A stretch of DNA of 64,000 bases from Paenibacillus_F chitinolyticus_A (GCF_045038035.1 NZ_CP173427.1:3224001-3288000); one strand, 5' to 3'. Positions 8,164 to 15,969 are shown, numbered from the stretch's first letter. The notes: generated from the sequence alone by a model not told the origin. Numbers and translations are program-made.

Positions 8164-8643
8164 ATGGTTAGCTTAGGCAAAGAAACGATTCATCGGTATA
8201 AAGAATTTATAGAGTGGACGGATACATTACGGGATTTGGACGATAACATTTGGTTAACTCCAATCGCTGAAGGGAAAGCAACGGTCGCGGAAATCGTTTC
8301 GCATCTTCAAAATTGGGATAATTACCTCATCAATACGATTATCCCAGCAATTAAAAATGGCGAAGGAATGGTCTTTCCAGATTTCGATTCGTTCAACCAA
8401 AAAGCTTACGAATTTGCTCGTTCGGGCGTTTCTAAAAATAGTATGCTCGACGAATTTAAGCAAACCCGTCTTCAGTTGATTGAGATACTCCTAACTGATT
8501 CAAACGTTGCCGCTAAGCACGTGACTGCAAACGGCGTAGAGAATTGCCCGCATACAGGCACTCCTTACTCGCTGCTCTATATTATCCATGAATTTATTGA
8601 ACATGACATTCATCATAAGAATCAAACTTTATCTGTAATCTGA
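8164..8643 (+). CDS. DinB-like four-helix-bundle protein
   Basis: 159 aa with GGAGG seven bases before the ATG. The sequence is all-helical: EIVSHLQNWDNYLINTI in the first half and IIHEFIEHDIHHKNQT near the end. The spaced His residues fit the metal triad of the DinB/ClbS-DfsB (DUF1706) superfamily, whose members are thiol transferases or small detoxification hydrolases. It is intact, on the opposite strand to the broken recombinase around it, and followed by its own terminator. It therefore looks like cargo of the mobile island. The substrate is unknown. Confidence 0.8.
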   Translation: MVSLGKETIHRYKEFIEWTDTLRDLDDNIWLTPIAEGKATVAEIVSHLQNWDNYLINTIIPAIKNGEGMVFPDFDSFNQKAYEFARSGVSKNSMLDEFKQTRLQLIEILLTDSNVAAKHVTANGVENCPHTGTPYSLLYIIHEFIEHDIHHKNQTLSVI

Positions 8644-8667
8644 TTCTTTCGTGAAGAGCGAAATTAG

Positions 8668-8698
8668 CCGTCCCTTTATGGGGCGGTTTCTTCGTTTT
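8668..8698 (+). terminator. Terminator after the DinB-like gene
   Basis: Stem CCGTCCC/GGGGCGG (8668-8674 with 8680-8686), loop TTTAT, then TTTCTTCGTTTT. It lies 25 bases after the stop codon and touches the 3' end of the convergent transposase gene. Confidence 0.7.
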
Positions 8699-9773
8699 AA
8701 CATGCCTTAAATTTCTGAACGGTTGTAAAGTTCGCCCGCTTGCAGGTGTCCAACAGCAGTTTCTTTTGTTTGTCCGCGTCGCCGAGCTTTTTGTTCAATT
8801 CCAAGAAGCGGAACCAGAACATATAGTTGTCCATGTACTTGGTTGCTACGCCTTGGAATCTGTCCATCCAACGTTTTAAGCGGGAATGATACGCGTTTAC
8901 GTGTTGGATGTGATAAATTTTCTTGGACACATGTGAGCCTCGCGGCAAAACTTCATGCGTGATGCCCTTCATTTGAGCAAACTTCTTGAAATTGGTCGCA
9001 CTGTCGGTGCAGAGCAAAGAAGAGGCTGTAATGTGAATGCCGATCACGTTGTCAATCGCTTCGGCTTTGATGCGTCCTCGCCCGCCCACCTGGCAAATGA
9101 TGTTGCCGTTACGGTCATAGGCAACAACGACGCTTACTTGTTCTTTCGAGATTCCGCGTTTGCGTTTCTCTTTACTTTCATTCTCGACTTTGCGACCCCG
9201 TTTTCGGGCGTTGCGATGCGGGATACCGCCTTTTCTCCCCTTCTCGGATTCCAAAAAGTGAGTCTCATCACTTTCAATGATACCGTTTAAAGCGTTGTTG
9301 CCAAGAGAACGCAAAGCATTGAGAATTTTGTGCCGCCAATAGAAAGCAGTTGAGACGTGCATATTGAGCCTTTCAGCAATTTTCGGAAGCGTGTAGCCTT
9401 AGACCATCAGTTCGAAATATTTAAGCCATTCGGTCGGTTTATGCGTACCAGCCATAGGTGTGCCTGTCATGTCGTTGAAAGATTTGCGGCAATCGGCACA
9501 CAGGTAGCGTTGGCGACCACGATAAGTTCCGTTTCGCTTTACTTTTCGGCTGCTGCAATGAAGACACTTTAAACCTCCAGCGAATTTGACTTCGCGGATG
9601 TCATTTATGAGTCCGTGAATTTTGGGGGCGGGGAACAACGTCTCTTTCATTGCTTCGAAGAGCTGGTGTTGTTCAGGTATTGAAAGGTCGGAAATATCAG
9701 CATATAGGTCAAGCCAATTCATCTTTTGTTGCCTCCTGTGGGAATGTGTGTTCCTATTATACATTATCGCCAT
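8697..9773 (-). pseudogene. IS1595-family (ISXO2-like) transposase, interrupted by one stop codon
   Basis: Reading leftwards, the N-terminal half (9773-9399) has the zinc-ribbon pattern CLHCSSRKVKRNG..RYLCADCRKSF followed by NDMTGTPMAG. The frame meets TAA at 9401-9399, then resumes in the same frame with GYTLPKIAERLNMHVSTAFYWRHKIL. The catalytic part has SDETHF, TDSATNFKKF and HVNAYHSRLKRWMDRF, the DDN/K set of IS1595 transposases. One substitution therefore separates an intact 358-codon gene from this broken one. Restart at the internal ATG 9362 would lack the DNA-binding ribbon. The element interrupts a serine recombinase gene. Confidence 0.85.
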
Positions 9774-9830
9774 GAAAGCAACAATTTATGCGAAAACAGC
9801 GTTTCCTTAACGCTATGGTGACTGCACGCA
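8697..9830 (-). mobile_element. IS1595-type insertion sequence, ends approximate
   Basis: The transposase fills almost the whole element. The right edge is placed near 9827, where the recombinase frame leaves its expected sequence (..LQRLIRDA) and continues as unrelated codons. The left edge lies between the stop of the DinB-like gene and 8697. I could not find matching terminal inverted repeats or an 8-bp target duplication, so one end may be deleted. Confidence 0.6.
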
Positions 9831-10015
9831 TCTCGTATCAAGCGTTGCAGGTTTTCCCTCTTACCAGTTGTCCCGCTTTCAACATCAACATAGAAGTCAA
9901 ATACATCCCAACCCCTATCTTCTAGGTACTGGTAGAATAAACTTCTTTGATTCTCTAACGACGATTTTTGTTCCTCTTTATCTGTCGAAACACGGATATA
10001 TACTGCACATCTCAT
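9764..10015 (-). pseudogene. Large serine recombinase, N-terminal catalytic fragment
   Basis: The fragment begins MRCAVYIRVSTDKEEQKSSL with AGAGGTGG as ribosome site. YIRVSTD carries the catalytic Ser, and NQRSLFYQYLEDRGWDVFDFYVD..SGTTGKRENLQRLIRDA is the resolvase fold of SpoIVCA-type integrases. After RDA the frame runs about 20 codons into insertion-sequence DNA and stops. The recombinase and DNA-binding domains are missing here, and a probable C-terminal remnant lies at 7884-8092. The start overlaps the preceding small gene by 38 bases. This would have been the integrase of the island and is now dead. Confidence 0.8.
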
Positions 10016-10172
10016 AGTTACGCCACCTCTTCACTATGAGATGATTGGCGTTACCTTCATTATACTTGATGTCTTCTTGGCGTTCTATTGTTCTGTCAAT
10101 CTCCGCTTCAATAAACGGCATAAAAAGTGTTAGGAATGAATCTTTACCGACAAAGGTTCTTTCAATTTTCAT
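9978..10172 (-). CDS. Small protein upstream of and overlapping the recombinase
   Basis: 64 aa with GGGGG ribosome site eight bases before the ATG. It contains FLTLFMPFIEAEIDRTIERQ and a basic C-terminal part. Translation overlaps the recombinase start by 38 bases, so the two were coupled. I do not recognise a named family. Position suggests an accessory or directionality role for the integrase, which is inference. Confidence 0.55.
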   Translation of the reverse strand: MKIERTFVGKDSFLTLFMPFIEAEIDRTIERQEDIKYNEGNANHLIVKRWRNYEMCSIYPCFDR

Positions 10173-10269
10173 GTTGTTATCGCCCCCTACTCTCAGTGGT
10201 CACCCTATGTAGAGGAAAAGGTGCGAGGATAACACATGCAGAAACATACTCTTAAAGTATTTTTACTTC

Positions 10270-10299
10270 TTGATTGACAAACTCTCTTTGAACTATAAT
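10270..10299 (+). promoter_or_regulatory. Sigma-A promoter of the leader peptide-methyltransferase unit
   Basis: TTGATT, 18-base spacer, TATAAT. A transcript from here would begin near 10306 and carry a leader of about 175 bases before the methyltransferase start at 10481. Confidence 0.7.
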
Positions 10300-10329
10300 T
10301 GGATCAATCTTTCAAATGGGGTGAAATGG

Positions 10330-10359
10330 ATGTCTTTCCGTATCGTTCGAGGTATTTAG
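10330..10359 (+). CDS. Nine-codon leader peptide before the methyltransferase
   Basis: ATG to TAG encodes MSFRIVRGI, with a strong GGGGTG ribosome site six bases upstream. It lies between a consensus promoter and two hairpins that precede a methyltransferase gene. This is the layout of erm-type and other antibiotic-inducible attenuators, in which a stalled ribosome on the peptide opens the downstream gene. That role is inferred from layout only. Confidence 0.45.
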   Translation: MSFRIVRGI

Positions 10360-10365
10360 TTTTCG

Positions 10366-10415
10366 GGCTGGAAAAAACGCGTGCCAGCCACCAAGGGGGT
10401 AGTCTGCCCTTTGGT
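10366..10415 (+). promoter_or_regulatory. Two consecutive hairpins in the methyltransferase leader
   Basis: Hairpin 1 pairs GGCTGG (10366-10371) with CCAGCC (10384-10389). Hairpin 2 pairs ACCAAGGG (10390-10397) with CCCTTTGGT (10407-10415), with one bulge. Neither is followed by a U-run, so translational rather than terminator-type control fits better. They begin seven bases after the leader-peptide stop. Confidence 0.5.
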
Positions 10416-10480
10416 CTCATGAAGCTAAAACATTGAATGATATCGGTCAACATTTATCCTCATTGGAAGGTGGAATAAAA

Positions 10481-11230
10481 ATGAATCCATTGGAATACAA
10501 AGAGTTCTATGATAAAGTCGGCAAAATCAACGGTTGGGATTTCAGCAATGTGAAATCCGTTTCTGAAGGAACAAGATGGGATTTGTATCGTGAAGTAATG
10601 AAGGTCTGCAAGAAATCGGATATATTGCTTGACATTGGTACTGGTGGCGGAGAAGCTATCTTATCAATAGCTGAATTTGCACTACTTCTAGTTGGGATTG
10701 ACCAATCCACTGGAATGATTGAAACCGCAACTAGGAATTCTGCTAAATCAGGAATACCTAATGTACGCTTTCTAATGATGGAAGCTGAAAACTTGGGTTT
10801 TCCTGACGACTTTTTTAATGTAGTCTCTTGTAGACATTCAGAATTCTTTGCTAAAGAAGTTGCAAAAGTTTTAATTAAGGGCGGAACGTTCCTCACTCAG
10901 CAAGTAAGCGAAAACGACAAATCAAATATTAAAGAAGCGTTTGGAAGAGGACAGGCATTTGGTACAAAGGCAGGTACATTAAAGCATCAATATATTACAA
11001 AATTAAGCGAAGCGGGCTTTAGCGACATTCAGGCATTTGAATTTAATGTTATTGAATATTACCAAACGGCTGAAGACCTGATTTTTTTACTAAAGCACAC
11101 TCCAATTATTCCCGACTTTGGATGGAATGAGGTTGATTTCCAAATACTCCAACAGTTTATGAAGGAAAATCAAACTCAGAAGGGTATTAGGACAAATTCG
11201 GAACGCTTTATAATAGTTGCTAAGTTATAG
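10481..11230 (+). CDS. Class I SAM-dependent methyltransferase
   Basis: 249 aa from the ATG at 10481, which has GGAAGGTGG seven bases upstream; an in-frame earlier ATG (10433) lacks a site. Motif I is LLDIGTGGGEAIL, followed by the acidic VGIDQS, the post-II NVRFLMMEAENLGFPDDFFNVVSCRH and GGTFLTQQV. The N-terminal EFYDKVGKINGWDFS and the tail GIRTNSERFIIVAKL belong to a methyltransferase group common in Bacillales. The substrate is not known to me. The leader with a short peptide and hairpins hints at antibiotic or stress induction. The DNA is AT-rich like the rest of the island. Confidence 0.8.
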   Translation: MNPLEYKEFYDKVGKINGWDFSNVKSVSEGTRWDLYREVMKVCKKSDILLDIGTGGGEAILSIAEFALLLVGIDQSTGMIETATRNSAKSGIPNVRFLMMEAENLGFPDDFFNVVSCRHSEFFAKEVAKVLIKGGTFLTQQVSENDKSNIKEAFGRGQAFGTKAGTLKHQYITKLSEAGFSDIQAFEFNVIEYYQTAEDLIFLLKHTPIIPDFGWNEVDFQILQQFMKENQTQKGIRTNSERFIIVAKL

Positions 11231-11241
11231 AGATTGAATGC

Positions 11242-11274
11242 AAAAAGGATACTCGTTAATCGGGTATCCTTTTT
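11242..11274. terminator. Bidirectional terminator
   Basis: AAAAAGGATAC and GTATCCTTTTT form an 11-bp stem with A and T runs on both sides. It serves the methyltransferase from the left and the small minus-strand genes from the right. Confidence 0.85.
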
Positions 11275-11276
11275 AC

Positions 11277-11435
11277 TTATAACGCTTTATAAAATATAGA
11301 ATTTTGAAGTGCAGGAGCAAATATTTCGTGAATTTGCCTTTGCAAATCTTCTTTATAAAGTTCAAATACATCAGCCGGATGAGGGTCTAAACTTGTTGAA
11401 GCTTGTATTTGCAGGTCTCGCAACCGTTCTTTCAC
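11277..11435 (-). CDS. Small 52-residue protein, third of an overlapping trio
   Basis: Starts at GTG 11435 and overlaps the previous small frame by four bases (GTGA). The sequence is helical and charged (KERLRDLQIQASTSLDPHPA..FELYKEDLQRQIHEIF) and ends at the terminator. It may be a separate gene or the displaced tail of the frame before it after a frameshift. No family recognised. Confidence 0.45.
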   Translation of the reverse strand: MKERLRDLQIQASTSLDPHPADVFELYKEDLQRQIHEIFAPALQNSIFYKAL

Positions 11436-11581
11436 CTTCCGCCCCAACTCGCTCCATTGCCATTCTTAGGTTTGGATTGCTCCAAGTATCTATGTTGGCT
11501 AAGCTGTAGAACCTTCTGTTCGTTCATATTTAGCATTGTAGCGGCTTCAGCGAGCGTGACCGTTTTACTGTTGATAATCAT
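11432..11581 (-). CDS. Small 49-residue helix-turn-helix-like protein
   Basis: It begins MIINSKTVTLAEAATMLNMN. TVTLAEAATMLNMNEQKVLQL looks like one winged helix of an excisionase or phage regulator. The start overlaps the upstream excisionase-like gene by 17 bases. The final codons (NGNGASWGGR) look out of frame compared with the following gene, so a frameshift in a longer protein is possible. Confidence 0.45.
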   Translation of the reverse strand: MIINSKTVTLAEAATMLNMNEQKVLQLSQHRYLEQSKPKNGNGASWGGR

Positions 11582-11759
11582 TGCCCCTACCTCCTGACGT
11601 ATCTATAAGAATGAACTTCTTTAACCCCGATTGTGGGATTCTGATGATCCGCCCAACCTTCACAGATGGAATAGTGTTGTTCGAGACGAGCCTATGAATC
11701 GTTCGATAGGAAACCCGTAGTAGGTCTTTAGCTTCCTGCATTGTCAACATTTGCTCCAA
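11565..11759 (-). CDS. Excisionase-type MerR-like DNA-binding protein
   Basis: 64 aa from a TTG start at 11759, with AAGGAG nine bases upstream; an ATG lies three codons in. The sequence MLTMQEAKDLLRVSYRTIHRLVSNNTIPSVKVGRIIRIP is the HTH_17/excisionase pattern: helix-turn-helix, then a basic wing. Such proteins direct recombinases towards excision or regulate mobile-element genes. It sits 1.5 kb upstream of the broken serine recombinase on the same strand, near the right end of the island. Confidence 0.75.
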   Translation of the reverse strand: MEQMLTMQEAKDLLRVSYRTIHRLVSNNTIPSVKVGRIIRIPQSGLKKFILIDTSGGRGNDYQQ

Positions 11760-12154
11760 TGCTTCCAACTCCTTTCAAATATTGTCACCTACAATATAGG
11801 TAATTGGGGCAGTTACGGAACACACAGAGCGTATAGAGTAATAGAGATGTGTAAACAGTCTTTAAGTAAGAAACGAAATATTCCGTTCTCATGAAGAAAA
11901 ACGGGGCATAAGCAAGCTAAGAAGATTGAAGGCTATAATGATGGTATCTAGGGAACTAAATCATTGTGGCGGGTAGGATACTTGGAAGAATAGGGGTACT
12001 TTCTAAAGCATTTTTTGATAGGAAGATAGGTATAATAGCTTTCTACATGTTAATAATAGAACCATCACGCTCCTTGTTTTGCCCCGCCGTTACGGTTGGG
12101 GCTTTCTTTGTGCGTACAGACGATATTTGCAAAAATTTCAGGCGGGTATGATAA
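11760..12154. other. AT-rich intergenic stretch with a lone plus-strand terminator
   Basis: No gene of credible length. At 12081-12107 GCCCC..GGGGC followed by TTTCTTTG forms a plus-strand terminator with no intact gene before it, so a gene has probably been lost here. The rest shows no recognisable feature. Confidence 0.5.
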
Positions 12155-12342
12155 GCCTTAACATCGGCTCAGATGCAATGACTAATTCATCAGGCAATGG
12201 GTGGGGTACAACAAAGGACGGCTATCAATAGCCGCCCCTAGCTGAACTTATGATCAAAAAAAGAAGCGGGACTTCTCCCGCTCCGTTGCTGAATACGCCA
12301 ATACACCTCAACTATTAGTCTTTCCTGAGCAACAGTGAGCAA
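12155..12342. repeat. Direct repeat, right copy (188 bp)
   Basis: Partner of 7230-7417 with the same length and orientation and no net insertion or deletion. Here the minus-strand frame is open further upstream (to about 12444) and ends LTVAQERLIVEVYWRIQQRS..., again followed by the stop and the GGGGCGGCTATTGATAGCC hairpin. It abuts the GC-rich chromosomal gene at 12454, so it marks the right edge of the AT-rich block. Confidence 0.8.
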
Positions 12343-12453
12343 TCCCCAATATGTGTCATATGCGCGGGCATCTCGTCGCAAGTTAGAGAACCGCATGACG
12401 GACGGTCTCAAAACCTGCTTTACTTCATGCAGGTAATTTCCCACCCGGTGAGA

Positions 12454-13647
12454 TCAGGCCGTTTTTCTGTCCAATGCGAACACCCAGAGCGCAAGCACCA
12501 TACCGATCAGGGACAAAACTGCTCCGGCCCAAGGAAGCGTCGATATACCGGCTTGGTTAATGACCATGCCGCCGAGGAAAGCTCCTCCGGCATTACCGAG
12601 ATTCAAGGCCGAATGATTGGACGTCGAAGCAAGGGCGGGAGCGTCTTTGGCCAGCGTCATAATCTTGACCTGAAGGCCGGGCAGCACTCCGAAAGCGGCG
12701 ACGCCCCATATGAAAATCGTCGCTACAGCCGCAGCGGGCAGATAAACCGTGTAGGCAAAGACCGCCAAAATAAGCGCCAGTACGGCAAAACTGCCGATCA
12801 TCACCGGCATCAGCTTCCAGTCCGCCAGCTTCCCGCCCAGTATATTGCCGAAGGTAACGCCGAAGCCGAACAAAACGAGAATCCACGTCACGCTGTGCTC
12901 CGCATAACCGGTCACCTGCTCCAGGAGCGGGGCGATATAAGTGAACACGGTGAACAGACTGCTGCAGCCGATAGCTCCCGTTAGAAGAACAAGCAGCAGT
13001 CTCGGCTGCGCCAGCGCCCGGATCTGCCGGACCAGGCTGGATGATTCCTCCCGGGGAATGACCGGAATCAGGGCCAGGATTCCGATGAGCGAAATAACGC
13101 CCATCACGGCCACTGCCCCGAACGACGCCCGCCAGCCCAGATTCTGGCCGATAAACGTGCCGAACGGAACGCCGATGATATTGGCGATTGTGAGTCCCGC
13201 CATCATAATGGAGACAGCCGCAGCCCTGCGGTGCGGCTTCACCAGATTGGCGGCGATAACCGAGCCGACGCCGAAGAAAGTGCCGTGCGCCAGCGCGGTC
13301 AACAGCCTCGCCCCCATCAGCAGGCCATAATTCGGAGCGATGGCAGCTACCGTGTTGCCGAGGATGAACAGCACCATCAGCAGGCAGAGCAGCATTTTCT
13401 GCGGCAGGCGGTGCGTAGCGACCGCCAGCAGCGGGGCCCCTACCGCCACTCCGAGCGCGTAGCCGGTAATCAGTTGACCCGCATGGGGGATGGAGACATG
13501 AAGATCCCCTGCCACATTGGGCAGCAGCCCCATAATGACAAATTCCGTCATTCCGATGGCAAAGGCGCCGCACGTTAAGGAAATGAGTGCGAGCGGGAAC
13601 CGGTCCTTGGCCGTTTCCGTTTTACCCGCAAGTTGTGCATGATTCAT
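12454..13647 (-). CDS. MFS efflux transporter, AraJ/YdhP type
   Basis: 397 aa with twelve membrane spans. GMTEFVIMGLLPNVAGDLHVS opens the protein, as in DHA1 pumps of the AraJ/YdhP/PbuE group. It probably exports sugars, purines or drugs; the sequence does not decide. Codon use and GC content match the chromosome rather than the island. It is the first chromosomal gene right of the repeat and stands alone, 24 bases after the kptA stop on the same strand side. Confidence 0.85.
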   Translation of the reverse strand: MNHAQLAGKTETAKDRFPLALISLTCGAFAIGMTEFVIMGLLPNVAGDLHVSIPHAGQLITGYALGVAVGAPLLAVATHRLPQKMLLCLLMVLFILGNTVAAIAPNYGLLMGARLLTALAHGTFFGVGSVIAANLVKPHRRAAAVSIMMAGLTIANIIGVPFGTFIGQNLGWRASFGAVAVMGVISLIGILALIPVIPREESSSLVRQIRALAQPRLLLVLLTGAIGCSSLFTVFTYIAPLLEQVTGYAEHSVTWILVLFGFGVTFGNILGGKLADWKLMPVMIGSFAVLALILAVFAYTVYLPAAAVATIFIWGVAAFGVLPGLQVKIMTLAKDAPALASTSNHSALNLGNAGGAFLGGMVINQAGISTLPWAGAVLSLIGMVLALWVFALDRKTA

Positions 13648-13671
13648 GATGTCCGGTTGATCCCCTTTCCG

Positions 13672-14301
13672 CTATTCGATAAGACAATGATTTATGTTAG
13701 CACGCTTATTGAATAAACTCCACCCTGCAGGCCCGACTGATAACGATGATTGATCGGCAATCAGCCGGCAGCATGCCGCCGGAATCCGGTCCGCCAGCCA
13801 CACTTCGTTCCCGGCGTAATAAAACCGGACACCTTTCTGTCCGGCCAGGGCCGTATCCACCTCGAGAATGACGAGTTCTCCTCTCCTCTTCCCCGCCAAA
13901 GAAGCGAAATGCAGCCCTTCGGACAGGTGCACGTATTGGCGGGACATGGGCAGGAGCCCCTCGGTCATAATCAGCGGAACGGCCTTCCGGTTCGTTCCGT
14001 GATAAAGGACGGAAGGCGGTTCGGCCGCCTCGTACGTAATTCGTTCGTGACTGTGCCCGTATCTGGCCCGGATAGAGTCCTCCACAATCTCGAAGCGCTG
14101 TTTTTCGCTTTCGCGGACTACTCGTTGAATGTCTTCGGGACGAACATCTTCGAAACCGGACACACGATTCAAAACGGCCAAAAAGTCTTCCAACCGGCAG
14201 AATCCTTCCCTATCGAGGATAAGCCCGAAATCTCCCGGCGTATGCCGCAGCATTTTGCTCATCAGCTTGCTTAAGCGCGTATCTTCTTTTGACGCCGGCA
14301 T
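13672..14301 (-). CDS. kptA: RNA 2'-phosphotransferase (KptA/Tpt1 family)
   Basis: 209 aa from the ATG at 14301, which has AAGGAG nine bases upstream. It transfers an internal RNA 2'-phosphate to NAD+, leaving a plain 2'-OH. The family signatures are all present: SKLMSKMLRHTP with LDREGFCRLEDFL, RYGHSHE, LYHGTN, LPMSRQYVHLS and the NAD-pocket EVWLADRIP. These supply the conserved Arg-His-Arg-Arg set. It begins five bases after the stop of rtcB, so both are made from one message. In fungi the enzyme finishes tRNA splicing; its bacterial job is not settled, and pairing with an RNA ligase points to RNA repair. Confidence 0.92.
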   Translation of the reverse strand: MPASKEDTRLSKLMSKMLRHTPGDFGLILDREGFCRLEDFLAVLNRVSGFEDVRPEDIQRVVRESEKQRFEIVEDSIRARYGHSHERITYEAAEPPSVLYHGTNRKAVPLIMTEGLLPMSRQYVHLSEGLHFASLAGKRRGELVILEVDTALAGQKGVRFYYAGNEVWLADRIPAACCRLIADQSSLSVGPAGWSLFNKRANINHCLIE

Positions 14302-14306
14302 TGTAG

Positions 14307-15731
14307 TCAAACTCCTTTTATAACCGCCATCGGCTTGCACTTGGCAACGACGGACGCTAGGCCCGCGCCGACGACGCTTTCGATAATTTGGTCCACATCC
14401 TTATAGGCCTGCGGCGATTCGTCGAGAATCGTTTCGAGGGAACGCTGGTTCACGACGACCTCGTCCTCCATACCCACGCGCATACTGGCGGAAAATTCAT
14501 CTACGGTTACGAGCCTTTTCGTAGCGCTTCGGGACCGGATGCGCCCCGCTCCGTGGCAGATGGAATGATAATTGGCTTTTCCTCCGTCCGCACCTACCAT
14601 AATATAAGAAGAAGTTCCCATCGAGCCCGGAATTAACGCGGGGTGGCCCGTCGAAGCGTAAGGCTCGGGATTATCCGGATGATTGGCGGGAAGCGCACGC
14701 GTAGCGCCCTTGCGGTGGACGAATACCCGGCGGCCTTCATCTTCCCTATCTTCTTCCCAAGCGTAGTTATGCATCAGATCGTAGAGGGTGGCCAACTCGA
14801 ATTTGGAACCGAACACGTCCTTGCCGGCTTCCCGGATGGCATACGCGATAAGATGACGATTTACGACCGCATAGTTCAGCGCCGAATACATCAGATCCGT
14901 GTACTGTACGGCCAGAGGGTGATCCAAGGAGGCGAACAGCAGATTAGGATCGGCTGTCCCCATACCTTCGGCCCGCATCATTCGTTTGATGTCGCTGCCG
15001 CACAACTGGCTGACCGATCCGCCCCACGCACGAGATCCGGAATGGATCATGACGATCACCTGACCGTCAAACAACCCCCATGCTTCCGCCGTCGCCCGGT
15101 TTTCTTCCGCGATTTCCACCGACTGGATTTCGGCGAAATGATTGCCTCCCCCCAGCGTTCCGAGCTGGCGGTGAGAACGGTGCCAGACGTTTTCCGGCAG
15201 CCGGTTCAGCGAATTCTCGTCAAAACCGAAGCGGCTCGATTCCACGTGAGTGAGCGATTTGGCTTTACGCGGCGTATAACCGTCGGGGATGTACTTTTTC
15301 GGAAGGCCGTGAAGCCCTTTTTTCACTACTGTCTCCAAACGAATATCGGAAAAATGTCCACGGGTATGGGAATCGACCGGCAAATACTTCTCAATCGTGC
15401 GCACCAGCTTCTTCCGCAGCTTCAAATCCTTCAGTTCGTCCTTGTGCAGATTGGTCAGATGAACCCTCATGCCGCAGCCGATATCGCTCCCCACGATGGA
15501 GGGGGATACATACCCGTCCTCACTGTTCCAGACGGCCGTAGTGCCGATGCAGGTACCGACTCCGACGTGAACGTCCGGTGTATAACTCATATAAACCCCG
15601 TTCGGAATTTGCAAATTGTTGTTAGCCATTTCGAATACTTTATAGTCCAGCGCCTCATACAAGGACGGTCCGGCGTACACGTGTACGGTCCCCGAGGGCA
15701 GTTTTACCTGGCGGTAGTAGTTTTCTTTCAT
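14307..15731 (-). CDS. rtcB: RtcB-type 3'-5' RNA ligase
   Basis: 474 aa from the ATG at 15731 (AAGGAAG site upstream). An open extension to 15974 crosses the promoter and leader and is not coding. RtcB joins a 2',3'-cyclic or 3'-phosphate RNA end to a 5'-OH using GTP and Mn2+. SIVGSDIGCGMR contains the metal Asp and Cys, GGGNHFAEIQ and IHSGSRAWGG give further metal ligands, and ICHGAGR holds the His that is guanylylated. Length fits the bacterial/archaeal family. kptA follows five bases later. Expression probably depends on the terminator-bearing leader upstream. No archease or RtcR is seen. Confidence 0.95.
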   Translation of the reverse strand: MKENYYRQVKLPSGTVHVYAGPSLYEALDYKVFEMANNNLQIPNGVYMSYTPDVHVGVGTCIGTTAVWNSEDGYVSPSIVGSDIGCGMRVHLTNLHKDELKDLKLRKKLVRTIEKYLPVDSHTRGHFSDIRLETVVKKGLHGLPKKYIPDGYTPRKAKSLTHVESSRFGFDENSLNRLPENVWHRSHRQLGTLGGGNHFAEIQSVEIAEENRATAEAWGLFDGQVIVMIHSGSRAWGGSVSQLCGSDIKRMMRAEGMGTADPNLLFASLDHPLAVQYTDLMYSALNYAVVNRHLIAYAIREAGKDVFGSKFELATLYDLMHNYAWEEDREDEGRRVFVHRKGATRALPANHPDNPEPYASTGHPALIPGSMGTSSYIMVGADGGKANYHSICHGAGRIRSRSATKRLVTVDEFSASMRVGMEDEVVVNQRSLETILDESPQAYKDVDQIIESVVGAGLASVVAKCKPMAVIKGV

Positions 15732-15778
15732 AGATAGACTTCCTTTCTTGATTGAGAAACTTGATAAAAAATAAACGC

Positions 15779-15807
15779 AAAAAAAACCATGGACCTCGCG
15801 TCCACGG
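15779..15807 (-). terminator. Terminator inside the rtcB leader (candidate attenuator)
   Basis: On the minus strand CCGTGGAC GCGA GGTCCATGG is followed by eight T. It lies about 150 bases after the rtcB promoter and 48 bases before the rtcB start. The upstream leader contains AAGTCCA, which could pair with TGGAC of the 5' arm and prevent the hairpin. This is a candidate antiterminator. Confidence 0.75.
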
Positions 15808-15865
15808 CTGTCTGCAGCACGGTTACTCAGGTTCGCAAGCGTTAAAGCACGCGCCTGACCAACTT

Positions 15866-15937
15866 TCACATGATCCCGTCGAGACCGGTGAAATGGACTT
15901 CTCTGTTCAATTGAGTGTGCGAGATGGTAAATGTCAT
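15866..15937 (-). CDS. Small 23-codon reading frame in the rtcB leader
   Basis: Begins MTFTISHTQLNREV and ends at TGA 15868-15866. It has an excellent ribosome site (AAAGGAGG, nine bases before the ATG) and lies wholly between the rtcB promoter and the leader terminator. The frame differs from that of rtcB. It could be a leader peptide whose translation decides termination, or a ribosome-protected sensor of RNA damage. The role is inference; the strong ribosome site is observed. Confidence 0.5.
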   Translation of the reverse strand: MTFTISHTQLNREVHFTGLDGIM

Positions 15938-15969
15938 TGTTTCCGGCCTCCTTTCGAATAATTGTACCC

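Noticed and set aside
8640..9830. Exact IS ends with target duplication
   Set aside because: No matching terminal inverted repeats or 8-bp duplication could be found, so only approximate ends are given.
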